Below, in pieces: positions 32,336 through 43,592 of a DNA stretch of 64,000 bases (position 1 is its first letter; each line of letters opens with the position of its first letter). The translations under genes were made by a program, and so were the position numbers. Location of the stretch: NCBI GenBank assembly GCA_030737875.1, contig CM060918.1:773258552-773322551 (forward strand), in the 5' to 3' direction. Below the pieces are notes generated by a model. That model saw only the letters and a program-made list of their open reading frames with translations. It was not told the DNA's origin and did not search any database. Origin of the DNA: Allium sativum. Its lineage: Eukaryota; Streptophyta; Magnoliopsida; Asparagales; Amaryllidaceae.

Positions 32336-33397
32336 TGTTGGGATCCCTCCTTAATTAGAGAGTTTCTAGAAAATTCTAGACCTTTCTAGAGAAATCTAGA
32401 ATTTTCTAGAATGTACCAAAGAACTCAAGAGAAGTGTAGAACCCTCTAGAAGCTTGTGGAAGAATGTAGAACCCTCTGGAATATTCTGGAGATGTGTGGA
32501 ACCTTCCGGAACCTTGCGAAAGAGTATGACCGAAGAACTCTAGAGAAGTGTAGAATCCTCTAGAAGCTTGTGGAAGAATGTGGAACCCTCTGGAATATTC
32601 TGGAGATGTGTGGAACCTTATGGAAGAGTATGACCGGAGAACTCTAGAGAAGTGTAGAACCCTCTAGAAGCTTGTGGAAGAGTGTGGAACCCTCTGGAAT
32701 ATTCTAGAGATGTGTGGAACCTTCTGGAACCTTACGGAAGAGTATGGAAGGATGCATAAGGGAATGGAAGAGTGTAGAGATTCCTAGAGAGTATGGAGCA
32801 ATCTAGAGAATCAATCTCCACCCTTGAATGCAAGTAATCTCCACCATTCATCATGAAGGTTGAGTGGTATAAATAGGAGAAGGAGCCCTATTACTAACCA
32901 TCAAAGGATCCAAGAGTCTAAGGGAAGAAGCCACTCCTTAGAGTGAGATCCAAGGATCCAAGAGAGAAGCCACTCCTTAGAGTGAGATCCAAGGATCCAA
33001 GAGTCCAAGGGAAGAAGCCACTACTTAGAGTGAGATCCAAGGATCCAAGAGAGGAGCCACTCCTTGGAGTGAGATCCAAGAAAGAAGCCACTCCTTAGAG
33101 CGAGATCCAAGAATCAAGAGAGAAGCCACTCCTTAGAGTGAAGAAAACTAAAGTGTTAGAGAGAGCCTCTTTGAGAGAAAAGAGAGAGAGCTTGGGAAGT
33201 CTTTATCTTCAAGCTTGGTGAGCCATTAAGTGTGAGTTACTTTTGTAATCATATTCTTGTAATCCTACTATTCTTTTGTATAGTGGAAGAATCTCCATAT
33301 TGGAGAATTATAAACTCTTATGCTTTCGTTGCTACTATTAATCTTAAAGTGCCTATCTTAACTACACGAAGTGGGAAAGACTGAGATTTCCCCAACA
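32336..33397 (+). repeat. 5' LTR with two internal tandem repeat families
   Basis: The first half holds about three 115-bp units built on TCTAGAAGCTTGTGGAAG and CCCTCTGGAATATTC; the second half holds about six units of GATCCAAGGATCCAAGAG with GAAGCCACTCCTTAGAGTGA. A TATA-like GTATAAATAGGAG lies at 32872-32884. Repeats overlap the presumed promoter and the transcribed leader. Confidence 0.9.
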
Positions 33398-33927
33398 GTG
33401 GTATCAGAGCCAGGTTCATCCGTAGCCGTAATCAAGCTCGTGTAAGTTCAAAATGGAGGATAATGACGCTCACTGTTGAGGGGGAGCCTGAAAGCTATAA
33501 AGAAGCAATGAGTGATTGTCATAAAGAAGAGTGGAGAATAGCCATGCAAGAAGAAATGCAATCCTTGCATGAGAATAACACATATGAACTAGTGAAGCTA
33601 CCAAAAGGGAGAAGAGCTTTGAAAGAATAAGTTGGTGTATAGAATCATGACCGAAGAGAACCGTTCAAAGACTCGCTATAAAGCTTGGTTAGTCGTTAAA
33701 GGATTGGACAAGAAAAAAGTACTGATTTTGAAGAGATTCTTTCCCGTGGTAAAGATGTTATCAATCCAAGGAGTCCTTGAGGAAAAGCAAATACATCTTG
33801 ACAAGGTTCACACAGATGAGAACTGGTCTGACATAATGACCAAGGTAGTACCAACAAAGAAGTTTTGAAGATTGCTGTCAAGGTGTCGGCATACTACTAC
33901 CTCCCAATTAAGTCGGGAGGGGGAGAT
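33398..33927 (+). pseudogene. Remnants of copia pol (reverse transcriptase start and RNase H end)
   Basis: After ATGGAGGATAATG (a Gag-like start at 33452) the sequence jumps to the beginning of a copia reverse transcriptase, YKEAMSDCHKEEWRIAMQEE and NTYELVKLPKGRRAL, broken by stops and a frameshift. It then jumps to the end of RNase H, HTDENWSDIMTKVVPTKKF with a stop near 33866. Everything between is deleted. It makes no functional protein and shows that the element descends from a full copia element. Confidence 0.85.
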
Positions 33928-34999
33928 TGTTGGGATCCCTCCTTAATTAGAGAGTTTCTAGAAAATTCTAGACCTTTCTAGAGAAATCTAGAATTTTCTA
34001 GAATGTACCAAAGAACTCTAGAGAAGTGTAGAACCCTCTAGAAGCTTGTGGAAGAATGTAGAACCCTCTGGAATATTCTGGAGATGTGTGGAACCTTCCG
34101 GAACCTTACGAAAGAGTATGACCGAAGAACTCTAGAGAAGTGTAGAATCCTCTAGAAGCTTGTGGAAGAATGTGGAACCCTCTGGAATATTCTAGAGATG
34201 TGTGGAACCTTACGGAAGAGTATGACCGGAGAACTCTAGAGAAGTGTAGAACCCTCTAGAAGCTTGTGGAAGAGTGTGGAACCCTCTGGAATATTCTAGA
34301 GATGTGTGGAACCTTCTGGAACCTTACGGAAGAGTATGGAAGGATGCATAAGGGAATGGAAGAGTGTAGAGATTCCTAGAGAGTATGGAGCAATCTAGAG
34401 AATCAATCTCCACCCTTGAATGCAAGTAATCTCCACCATTCATCATGAAGGTTGAGTGGTATAAATAGGAGAAGAAGCCCTATTACTAACCATCAAAGGA
34501 TCCAAGAGTCTAAGGGAAGAAGCCACTCCTTAGAGTGAGATCCAAGGATCCAAGAGAGAAGCCACTCCTTAGAGTGAGATCCAAGGATCCAAGAGTCCAA
34601 GGAAAGAAGCCACTACTTAGAGTGAGATCCAAGGATCCAAGAGAGGAGCCACTCCTTGGAGTGAGATCCAAGAAAGAAGCCACTCCTTAGAGCGAGATCC
34701 AAGAATCCAAGAATCAAGAGAGAAGCCACTCCTTAGAGTGAAGAAAACTAAAGAGTTAGAGAGAGCCTCTTTGAGAGAAAAGAGAGAGAGCTTGGGAAGT
34801 CTTTATCTTCAAGCTTGGTGAGCCATTAAGTGTGAGTTACTTTTGTAATCAATATTCTTGTAATCCTACTATTCTTTTGTATAGTGGAAGAATCTCCATA
34901 TTGGAGAATTATAAACCCTTGTACTTCCGTTGCTACGTTTAATCTTAAAGTGCCTATCTTAACTTCACGAAGCGGGGAAAGACCGAGATTTCCCCAACA
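33928..34999 (+). repeat. 3' LTR of the non-autonomous copia element
   Basis: It is about 10 bp longer than the 5' LTR because of one extra AATCCAAG unit near 34700. Repeats and TATA-like box are as in the other LTR. Confidence 0.9.
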
Positions 35000-35509
35000 G
35001 CGGAATCCACATTTTGAGCGGGAATGAACGGAGAATTTTGGGTGAAAAGGGATTGTGTTTTATGCTATGAAATGGGAAAATGGATAGGTATGTGTGAAAT
35101 CTGTTACATTAATATGAAATCTGTTATACTATAACACCCACATATATCTGATGTATGGAAAGCTGTGAGAATGATATTAGGACGTGAGACTGTCTGGGAA
35201 ATCCTCTCGCGCTTGAATATGGGAGCCTTTGGCTCTGGATATCCACCTTTATGTAATATAAATTTTACTGGAAGCTTTTTGTTAAAAAATTACTATATAA
35301 AATTTATTTTACTACAAGATAAGATACTTGAATTAGAAACTTACGATGCACCAATATATCCAACAAGATTTTCTTGTACTTTACATTAAAATATTGAAGA
35401 TAATACATGTAAATGCCATTGGAAGGTTATAACTTTATTGAACAAAGTATATGTAATAACAACGTGACTATTAATTTTTTGGATTTATGAAAAAATATTG
35501 AAAAAACAT

Positions 35510-35577
35510 CCTTTCTAAGGATCAAACCTATGATCTTTGATTTATAAACCAACACATGTTCATTGGGCCACATTGTC
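35510..35577 (-). pseudogene. Degenerate tRNA-like sequence, copy in block 1
   Basis: The minus strand keeps GTGGCCCAATG near the 5' end and GGTTTGATCC near the 3' end, like the A and B boxes of tRNA-Arg(ACG) or tRNA-Ile. The stems do not pair well. It recurs at 39523-39590. Confidence 0.4.
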
Positions 35578-35933
35578 TCTTATCTTACTGCTTAAATTGT
35601 ATGGTCACATTCATAAAATAATATAAAATATTGCAATTTAACTGATAAAAAAAAGAAAGGATGCTTTGGATTATGGTGTTGACATGAATCGTATTCTTTA
35701 ATTATTGGTTTGATAAATATTTTGCTTAGTCTTTTGTTGAAATTTCTATTATGCGGTGGACTGGGTGAATAGATAAAATATTTGAAGCGTGAAATAGTGA
35801 TTAAGGATGTCAGCCGATATTTGAATTCCATCTACATTCGTATTCTAAAACTGGAAAAAAAGTCATATTTTCCCATGCAGTTTAATTGTCATATAAGAAG
35901 CATATGTATTAGACCTGATAAAATAGCATGTTA

Positions 35934-35944
35934 GTCCCACATCA
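35934..35944 (+). promoter_or_regulatory. USE element of 7SL copy A
   Basis: GTCCCACATCA matches the plant upstream sequence element RTCCCACATCG at ten of eleven positions. A TATA-like AAATATC follows at 35971-35977, about 26 bp on, and the transcript start would lie about 27 bp further. This is the layout of plant polymerase III genes of the U6/7SL type. Confidence 0.75.
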
Positions 35945-35997
35945 TAAATTTTTTGTTAATAACTCGGTACAAATATCAAGTGCTCAGTTGATCAACT

Positions 35998-36272
35998 GCC
36001 GAGCTAAGTAACGTGAGTTTGTGACCAAGTGGGGCACTAATTTGATGGAATGTTGGGCCATGTTGCTGAGTCGGGGCACATTGTGCACTTAGCTGGCCTG
36101 CCCGATCCAAGTTGCTGAGTGGCCTGCACAGTTGGGCTGGAAAGCCGGACTGTGCTGGCTATAGAAAGGAGGCAATGCGTCAGGCTGGTCATAGAGCAGC
36201 GAAAACTCCTTGCTCTCAAGGGTGGATGGATAACAGGCAATGGATTTGGTGACAGTTCTCCAGCAAACCATC
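35998..36272 (+). ncRNA. 7SL (SRP) RNA copy A, with internal deletion
   Basis: The RNA component of the signal recognition particle is about 300 nt in plants. This copy starts GCCGAGCTAAGTAACGTGAG and has the SRP54-binding helix 8 region, GTCAGGCTGGTCATAGAGCAG followed by CGAAAACTCC, which parallels the GGAGCAGGTCAAAACTCC region of animal 7SL. It ends CAGCAAACCATC before a T run (36274-36282) that would terminate polymerase III. Compared with the other copies it lacks about 20 nt (TACTGCATTCTGTTCCCAC) near position 36237. USE and TATA are present upstream, so it may be transcribed, but the deletion makes a working SRP RNA doubtful. Confidence 0.8.
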
Positions 36273-36501
36273 TTCTTTTTTTGCACTCTTTGAATATGAT
36301 GATTTTGGTTATGCGGACACTACTGCTGATTTACGGTCAGACACAGGAATTACTTTTGATTATGTCTATGCTGATGTTACTACTAAACTTGTACAAATGG
36401 CCACATTTTTGAACATGGTATTAATTCTCTACCACTTTCCTATTTTAACTGGTTGTGCATGTGGAACAGAAAAAACTTATATGAAGACTCATGTGCATTT
36501 T

Positions 36502-36571
36502 GTGGATGGATAACAGGCTACTGCATTCTGTTCCCACAATGGATTCGGGATAGCTCTCCAGCAAACCATCT
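36502..36571 (+). pseudogene. 7SL 3'-end fragment
   Basis: It starts GTGGATGGATAACAGGCTAC and contains the TGCATTCTGTTCCCAC stretch that copy A lacks, ending AGCAAACCATC. The roughly 220 bp after it repeat the segment after copy A (TTTGCACTCTTTGAATATG), so this is a local tandem duplication of 36220-36480. Confidence 0.8.
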
Positions 36572-37043
36572 TCATTTTGCACTCTTTGAATATGCTGATT
36601 TTGGTTATGCGGGCACTACTGCTGATTTACGGTTAGACGCAGGAATTACTTTTGATGATGTCTATGCTGATGTTACTACTGAACTTGTACAAATGGTCAC
36701 ATTTTTGAACTTGATATTAATTCTCTACCACTTTCCTATTTTAACTGGTTGTGCGTGTGTAACAGAAAAAACATATATGAAGATTGAAGAGTCATGTGCG
36801 TTGTGGATGGTTGAAGAACTGTTCTGAAGGTACAATTTAAAACCTTCCACTGTTAATGTTAAAGTATGTTGATGGATAGATATGTATATTATATATAGTT
36901 TGAAAGGTTTATAAAAATAACAGAACAACAATGAATTTGAATTGTTAAGGTCAAATTTATTTCGCAACCAGATCATATGTTGACGTATAGAAGGTAAATT
37001 TACCAAATTATCCTTCCAGGCATAAAGAAAGAGCAAAAAACAG

Positions 37044-37115
37044 TATCAGAGCCAGGTTTCAATCGTGGGACCTGTGGGTTATAGGCCCACCACGCTTCCG
37101 CTGCGCCACTCTGAA
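37044..37115 (-). pseudogene. tRNA-iMet copy 1, anticodon changed to TAT
   Basis: The 72-nt initiator body is recognisable (GTGGCGCAGCGGAAGCGTGG; GTTTC region as GATTGAAACC). The anticodon loop reads CCTATAA in place of CCCATAA, so CAT became TAT, and the first acceptor base and the T loop are also changed. It is probably a pseudogene. Confidence 0.85.
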
Positions 37116-38700
37116 TGGTGATAAAATGTGAGAATTGCATTTTTATTTTAGAATAATAGACAAGCTGCTCCTAGATTATATCCCAAGGCATGTCATCTTG
37201 TACTATATAGAGCATGGAAGATAGTCCTACAAAATCACCAAACCGTGTCATCCATATGATAAACTGCATTCATCTTTATATCATTACTTCCAGCCAGATC
37301 TGTCTGAGTTTGATATTTCAACACATCCCTACCATAAGTCGACGTAAATTTGTTTCAGACTTAAAACAAACTTGGGCAAGCTTGTTCTAAAACTGTTCCA
37401 AAAGTTTTAAATTTCGAAGGACTTTTGTAGGTCATATGTTGTTTGCTTACAGTGATCTAAGATACACAAGTAAACATTATAATATACCCAAGTAAATATT
37501 GTACTTGATTCTCATATATTTGATGCGTTTATCTCAATTTCTAGTGTTCCTATTATTTTCACATTTGTATCTTCAAAATTGGCCAAGTATTTCTTCCAAA
37601 ATAAAATAAATAAATAGATAAAATCATCCTAGTATTGCCAGTGGTACAACAAATTCTCAATAACATATATCGGTAATGTTACATCTTTTAAGCATTGTAA
37701 CCCTCAGACTCACTATAAGCTTTTCAGTGTATGCATGTATTTTTTGCCCTCCTTGTTATTTTATCTAGTGTCACCAAGTTAGTGTACATGTATTGTATTT
37801 CCAATGCTGATCCCATATATGCCTGTATAAGCAATGTCTGCCTTGTTATTCTTGAGGAAAGAAATTATTATGATGTATCGTCTATGTTAACGGGTGATTG
37901 GAGATTATCTGCCATTTTGTTCCTCTAACATATGACATACTGTTTATGGGTTCACCCCTTTATCTGATGATGTTTATAATTGTGCAAATGCAGCCACTGG
38001 GGGATCATGACTTAATTTGATAGAAGATCCATTATCTAAGGGATTTTCCTTGGAGCTACCAGGAACCTCGATTATATTCTCAAGTACTTATGTTATGATG
38101 CCTTGGATCTGCAGAACCAGATTGGAGAAAGTCTATGAATTGCAGCATGCATTCATCATTTTTCATAAATATAATGTTAGTACCTTTTGTGCCAATTCTT
38201 CATTTTATATTGGAAGTGCTTTTCTTTCTTGTTTACCTAAGTTAGGTTAAATAAATTGAAATGACATGCTTGATCTGTGATTGGGGTCAGGTACAGGCCA
38301 ACAATAGGATGCTTATATTAGATCTAATCATCAATAAACTAACTAAAGAAATTAACTTTGCCAGGGATCAAACCCGTGGTATCGTAGACTATTTGCATAG
38401 TCAATTATCTTATCAGTTGAATTCCACAAAGAATAATAGCATATATGCTTCAGTTTAAAAGTAAAAGGTGTTATGGATTATGACATTCACACATGCCCCA
38501 TTTATTTGTATATTTGCTATCCGCTTATATTGTAGTTTTGGGTGCAGAATCACAGTTAAGCGTTTTGTCCATTAAGCAGTAGAATTGCGTTATATAAAGC
38601 TGCAACTAACAAAATACCAATAACAAAATACTTTTAGATGTTACTGCTTGGTTTAGGCCAAGAAAAAATTAGCATAATTTACATTTCAACATAATTGTTG

Positions 38701-38773
38701 TGACTCTGCTGGGGATCAAACCCAGGGTCTCTGATTTCGTAGACCAGCGCCTTATCCATCGGGCCACAGAGTC
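38701..38773 (-). tRNA. tRNA-Arg(ACG)
   Basis: The minus strand begins GACTCTGTGGCCCGATGGAT, has the anticodon arm CTGGT-CTACGAA-ATCAG with anticodon ACG, and ends in GGGTTTGATCCCCAGCAGAGTC. The acceptor arms GACTCTG/CAGAGTC pair fully and the T arm CTGGG/CCCAG pairs. One G-T pair is in the anticodon stem. It may be functional. Confidence 0.85.
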
Positions 38774-39522
38774 ACATATCTGATTGCCCGACTTTGTGCA
38801 AAGTAGAATTCACACTGTACTTTTATATGCTTTTACATTAGTATAAAATATATGTGTTATATATATCACGACACCAACATACACCTGATTTATTGGTATA
38901 GTTGATATTGCTTATCGTTCAAATTTTAAGATGTATTTTTCTAGATATTTGGACGCAAAATCATGTTATAAGTTGATTTTGTGGTAAGACTAAAGATAAT
39001 TAAAGCAGACACTTCAAATCCATTGAGCCACATAGTCCCGTACCATAGAGTGAATTTGTTGTTAAGCGAACGGGGACCGCGGAATCCGCATTTTGAGCGG
39101 GAATGAACAGGGAATTTTAGGTGAAAAGGGATTGTGTTTTATGCTATGAAATGGGAAAATGGATAGGTATGTGTGAAATCTGTTACATTAACATGTAATC
39201 TGTTATGCTATAACACCACATATATCTGATGTACAGATAGTTTATATTGTTTTTTGTTCGATATGTAATATAAATTTTACTGGAAGCTTTTTGTTCAAAA
39301 ATTCCTATATAAAATTTATTTTGCTGCAAGATAAGATACTTGAATTAGGAACTTACGATGCACCAATATATCCAACAAGATTTTCTTGTACTTTACATTG
39401 AAATATTGAAGATAATATATCTAAATGCCATTGGAAGGTTATAACTTTATTGAACAAAGTATATGTAATAACAACGTGACAATTAATTTTTTGGATTTAT
39501 GAAAAAATGTTGGAAAAAGCAT

Positions 39523-39590
39523 CCTTTCTAAGGATCAAACCTATGATCTTTGATTTGTAAACCAACACATGTTTATTGAGCCACATTGTC
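39523..39590 (-). pseudogene. Degenerate tRNA-like sequence, copy in block 2
   Basis: It is the counterpart of 35510-35577, with GTGGCTCAATAAAC and GGTTTGATCC kept on the minus strand. Confidence 0.4.
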
Positions 39591-39931
39591 ACTTATCTTA
39601 CTGCTTAAATTGTAAAGTCACATTCATAATATAATAATATAAAATAATTCAGTTTAACTGATAAAATTAGAAAGGATGCTTTGGATTATGGCGTTGACAT
39701 GAATCGTATTCTTTAATTATTGGTTTGATAAATAATTTTCTTTTTCTATTATGCGGGGGACTGGGTGAATAGATAAAATATTTGAAGCAGGAAATAGTGG
39801 TTAAGGATGTCAGCCGATATTTGAAATCCATCTACATTCGTATTCTGAAACTGGTAAAAGGTCATATTTTCCCATGCAGTTTAATTGTCATATAAGAAGC
39901 ATATGTATTAGACCTGATAAAATAGTATGTT

Positions 39932-39943
39932 AGTCCCACATCA
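39932..39943 (+). promoter_or_regulatory. USE element of 7SL copy B
   Basis: AGTCCCACATCA, followed by TATA-like AAATATAAA at 39970-39978, with the same spacing as copy A. Confidence 0.75.
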
Positions 39944-39996
39944 CAAATTTTTTGTAAATAACTCGGTACAAATATAAAATGCTCAGTTGATCAACC

Positions 39997-40248
39997 GCCG
40001 AGCTAAGTAACGTGAGCTTGTGACCAAGTAGGACATTAATTTGATGGAATATTGGGTCATGTTGCTGAGTCGGGGCACATTGTGCACTTAGCTGGCCTAC
40101 CTGGTCCATGTTGCTAAGTGGCCTGTGCAGTTGGGCTGGAAAGTCGGATTGTGCTGGCTATAGTAAGGAGGCAATGCGTCAGGCAGGTCACAGAGTAGCG
40201 AAAACTCCTTGCTCTCAACGGTGGATGGATAACAGGCTACTGCATTCA
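39997..40248 (+). pseudogene. 7SL RNA copy B, 3' end missing
   Basis: It begins GCCGAGCTAAGTAACGTGAG and runs through GTCAGGCAGGTCACAGAGTAG and CGAAAACTCCTTGCTC to GATAACAGGCTACTGCATTC, then switches to unrelated sequence. The missing end, starting with the same GGCTACTGCATT, is found at 42207. It keeps a full promoter but has no terminator at its 3' end. Confidence 0.85.
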
Positions 40249-40399
40249 TTGTGGATAGTTGACGTATAGGAGGTAAATTTACCAAATTATCCTTCCAAGC
40301 ATAAAGAAAGAGCAAAAAATAGTATCTGTGGATAGTTGACGTATAGGAAGTAAATTTACCAAATTATCCTTCCAGGCATAAAGAAAGAGCAAAAAAAAG

Positions 40400-40471
40400 T
40401 ATCAGAGCCAGGTTTCGATCCTGGGACCTGTGGGTTATGGGCCTACCACGCTTCCGCTGCGCCACTCTGAT
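40400..40471 (-). tRNA. tRNA-iMet(CAT) copy 2
   Basis: This 72-nt copy has anticodon CAT in loop CCCATAA, initiator-type stems, acceptor ATCAGAG/CTCTGAT fully paired, and T arm with GGATCGAAACC. One mismatch lies in the anticodon stem (GTAGG against CCCAC). It could be functional. Confidence 0.8.
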
Positions 40472-42145
40472 CGCTAATAAAATGTGATAATTGCATATAT
40501 ATATATATATTTTAGAATAATTGACAAGCTGCTCCTAGATTATATCCGAAGGCATGTCATCTTGTACTGTATAGAGCATGGAAGATAGTTCTACAAAATC
40601 ACCAAACTGTATCATCCATATGATAAACTACATTCATCCTCATATCATTACTTGCAGCCAGATCTGTTTGAGTTTGATATTTCAACACATCCCTACCATA
40701 AGTCGACATAAATTATTTTGAGTTAAAATAAACTTGGGCAAGCTTGTTTTAAAACTGTTCAAAAAGTTTTAAATTCCGAAGGACTTTTGTAGGTCATATG
40801 TTGTTTGCTTACAGTGATCTAAGATACACAAATAAACATTATAATATACACAAGTGAATATTGTACTTGATTCTCATATATTTGATGTGTTATCTCAATT
40901 CCTTGTGTTCCTCTTATTTTCACATTTGTATCTTCAAATTCAGCCAAGTATTTCCTCAAAAATAAAATAAATAGAAAAATTCATCCTAGTATTGCCAGTG
41001 GTACAACAAATTCTCAGTAACATATATCGGTAATATTACATCTTTTAAGCATTGTAACCCTCAGACTCACTATAAGTTTTTCAGTATATGCATGTATTTT
41101 TTTGCCCTTCTTGTTATTTTATCTAGTGTCACCAAGTTAGCGTACACGTATTGTTGTATTTCCAATGCTGATCCCATATATGCCTGTATAAGCAATGTCT
41201 GCCTTGTTATTCTTGAGGAAAGAAATTATTATGATGTATCATTTACCTATGTTAACGGGTGATTGGAGATTATCTGCCATTTTGTTCCTCTAATATATGA
41301 CATACTGTTTGTGGGTTCACCCCTTTATCTGATGATGTTTATAATGTGCAAATGCAGGCCACCGGGGGGTCATGACTCGATTTGATAGAAGATCCATTAT
41401 CATATGGATTTGCCTTGGAGCTACCAGGAACCTTGATTATATTCTCATGTACTTATGTTATGATGCCTTGGATCTGCAGAACCAGACTGGAGAAAAGCCT
41501 ACGAATTGCAGCATGCATTCATCATTTTTCATAAATATAATGTTAGTAGTTAGTACCTTTTGTGCCAATTCTTCATTTTATATTGGATGTGCTTTTCTTT
41601 CTTGTTTACCTAAGTTAGGTTAAATAAATTTAAATGAAATGCTTGATCTGAGATTGGGGTCAGGTTCAGGCCAATAATAGGATGCTTATATTAGATCTAA
41701 TCATCAATAAACTAACAAAAAGAAGTTAACTTTGCCAGGGATCAAACACGTGATATTGCAGACTATACACATAGTCAATTATCTTATCGGTTGAATTCCA
41801 CAAAGAATAATAGCATATATGCTTCAGTTTTAAAGTAAAAGATGTTATGGTTTATGACATTCACACATGCCCCATTTATTTGTGTATACTTGCTATCCGC
41901 TTATATTGTAGTTTTGGGTGCAGAATCACAGTTCAGCGTTTTGTTCATTAAGCTGTAGAATTGCGTTATATAAAGCTGCAACCAACAAAATAGCAATATC
42001 AAAATACTTTTAGATGTTACTGCTTGGTTTAGGCCAAGAAAAAATTAGCTTAATTTACATTTCAATATCAAAATACTTTTAGATGTTACTGCTTGGTTTA
42101 GGCCAAGAAAAAATTAGCTTAATTTACATTTCAAGATAATTGTTG

Positions 42146-42208
42146 CAACTCTGCTGGGGATCGAACCCAGAGTCTCTGGTTTCGTAGACCAGCACCTTAT
42201 CCATTGGG
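42146..42208 (-). pseudogene. tRNA-Arg(ACG) copy 2, 5' acceptor arm lost
   Basis: It has the T arm and anticodon arm (CTGGT-CTACGAA-ACCAG) of tRNA-Arg but breaks off after CCCAATGG, where a 7SL 3' fragment begins. The acceptor stem cannot form. Confidence 0.85.
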
Positions 42209-42261
42209 CTACTGCATTACGTTCCCACAATGATTCTGTGACAGTTCTCCAGGAAACCATC
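42207..42261 (+). pseudogene. 7SL 3'-end fragment fused to tRNA-Arg copy 2
   Basis: It starts GGCTACTGCATTACGTTCCC and ends AGGAAACCATCA before a run of seven T. The sequence after it (TTTGCACTCTTTGAATATG) is the same as after 7SL copy A. Confidence 0.8.
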
Positions 42262-42269
42262 ATTTTTTT

Positions 42270-42820
42270 GCACTCTTTGAATATGATGCTTTGGTTATGC
42301 GGATACCATTGCTGATTTACGGTCGGACACAGGTATTACTTGTTGAATATGATGTCTAAGCTGATATTACTACTGTTAATGTTAAACTATGTTGATGGAT
42401 ACATAATAGATATGTATATTATATTTAGTTTGAAAGTGTTATAGAAACAACAGAACAATGAATTTGAATTGTTAAGGTCATGTCATCTTTGGAAGTGTTT
42501 TATAGTTTTGAAGTGTTTTACAAAATCACTAAATTTGTTATAGAAACAATAGAACAATAGATATGTATTGAGCATGGAAGTAGTATTTCTACAAAATCAC
42601 TAAATTGTATCATCCATGCATTCATCCTCGTATCATTACATAATAGATGCTCTGGAAGTGTTTTATAGTTTTGAAGTGTCACCGAAGAACGTGGATTATA
42701 TATGACTTGGGAAATATGGTCATATTCTAGAAGTGTTACCAAAGAACGTGGATTATATATGACTTGGGAAATGAATTAGCTGCCTTTTACACATGTTCTG
42801 ATAATACATACATACATACA

Positions 42821-42853
<33 letters not shown>

Positions 42854-43590
42854 GTGTATTCTAGCGTTGTGCATTTTTATACTGCTGTATAACCACTATA
42901 TCTCAATTTAGTACTGTGACGCATTTAACCACTATATGTTGGTTAAACATCCTTTTTTTTTAAATAAAAATAAAGTAAAATAAGCAAGTATAATTATTGG
43001 GTCTCCTTTGGCATTTGTTAACGGTTTTTGAATTTAACTGAGATGCGTGAATCTACAACAATTGAAAACCAAAGGGTACTTGTACAAACATCAAATATAT
43101 ATTTTTCTAGAAGTGTGAAAATGTGTGGAAGTACTGGACATGTAACAATAAAGCGCAGTGCACTGTTGTCAAAAGCCTTTAAAATCTTTTTATTTAAATA
43201 TTGAATCAATCCCTTTGATTCGATTTCCACTTCAATTTTAAACTGCAATTAAAATTGCATTTAAGTCATACGTGTTAGCAAAATATTTTCTACGGATCCG
43301 CACAAACAGCAAACGCAGAATCCATAACGTAATATTTAGCCATATTAAAAAACTTATTTAATGTTAAAAGCCTAAACGTTATGCGTTTATCGTATGTTTT
43401 TGATACTTGATTATCGACAATTTTGGAACATAAACAATTTTCCATTACTATAAACAATTTCATTTATGGCATAAGTTAAATCACCTTCTTTCTGAAGTAA
43501 ATCTTAATTTGAAGCACCAATAGTCATTTTAAATGCTTTGGTAGATTAAATCATCACATGATATACACAGCGTCGGTGCATGGATATTCA
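42270..43590. other. AT-rich stretch with local duplications and a TACA microsatellite
   Basis: It holds no gene. Phrases such as GAAGTGTTTTATAGTTTTG and AAGAACGTGGATTATATATG are each duplicated between 42490 and 42770. TACA repeats run from about 42805 to 42850. Confidence 0.5.
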
Positions 43591-43592
43591 TT

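Larger units (their letters stand above)
32336..34999 (+). mobile_element. Non-autonomous Ty1/copia element with a 530-bp internal region
   Basis: LTRs at 32336-33397 and 33928-34999 start TGTTGGGATCC and end CCCCAACA. The perfect duplication GCGGA flanks them (32331-32335; 35000-35004). A primer site TGGTATCAGAGC lies at 33399-33410, and a purine tract GGGAGGGGGAGAT just before the second LTR. The internal region keeps only scraps of pol. The empty site is visible in the related repeat at 39079-39090 (ACCGCGGAATCC). The LTRs differ by roughly twenty substitutions and small indels, so it is older than the SIRE element. Confidence 0.95.
35003..38990. repeat. Duplicated RNA-gene block, copy 1
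   Basis: The block runs from ATTTTGAGCGGGAATG through a 7SL copy, tRNA-iMet and tRNA-Arg. Copy 2 (39097-42210) follows in the same orientation and the same order; 37118-38460 and 40480-41830 match almost base for base. Copy 2 lacks about 0.7 kb between the 7SL copy and tRNA-iMet. The left flank of both copies also occurs at 30918-31190. Confidence 0.9.
39097..42210. repeat. Duplicated RNA-gene block, copy 2
   Basis: This is the second tandem copy of the block described at 35003, ending inside its tRNA-Arg copy, where it joins a 7SL 3' fragment. Near 41997-42134 it holds a local 71-bp tandem duplication starting AATATCAAAATACTTTTAG. Confidence 0.9.

Noticed and set aside
36119..36827. ORFs of 97 and 124 codons
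   Set aside because: They run through 7SL copies and the repeated downstream segment; the reading is an accident of duplicated non-coding RNA sequence.
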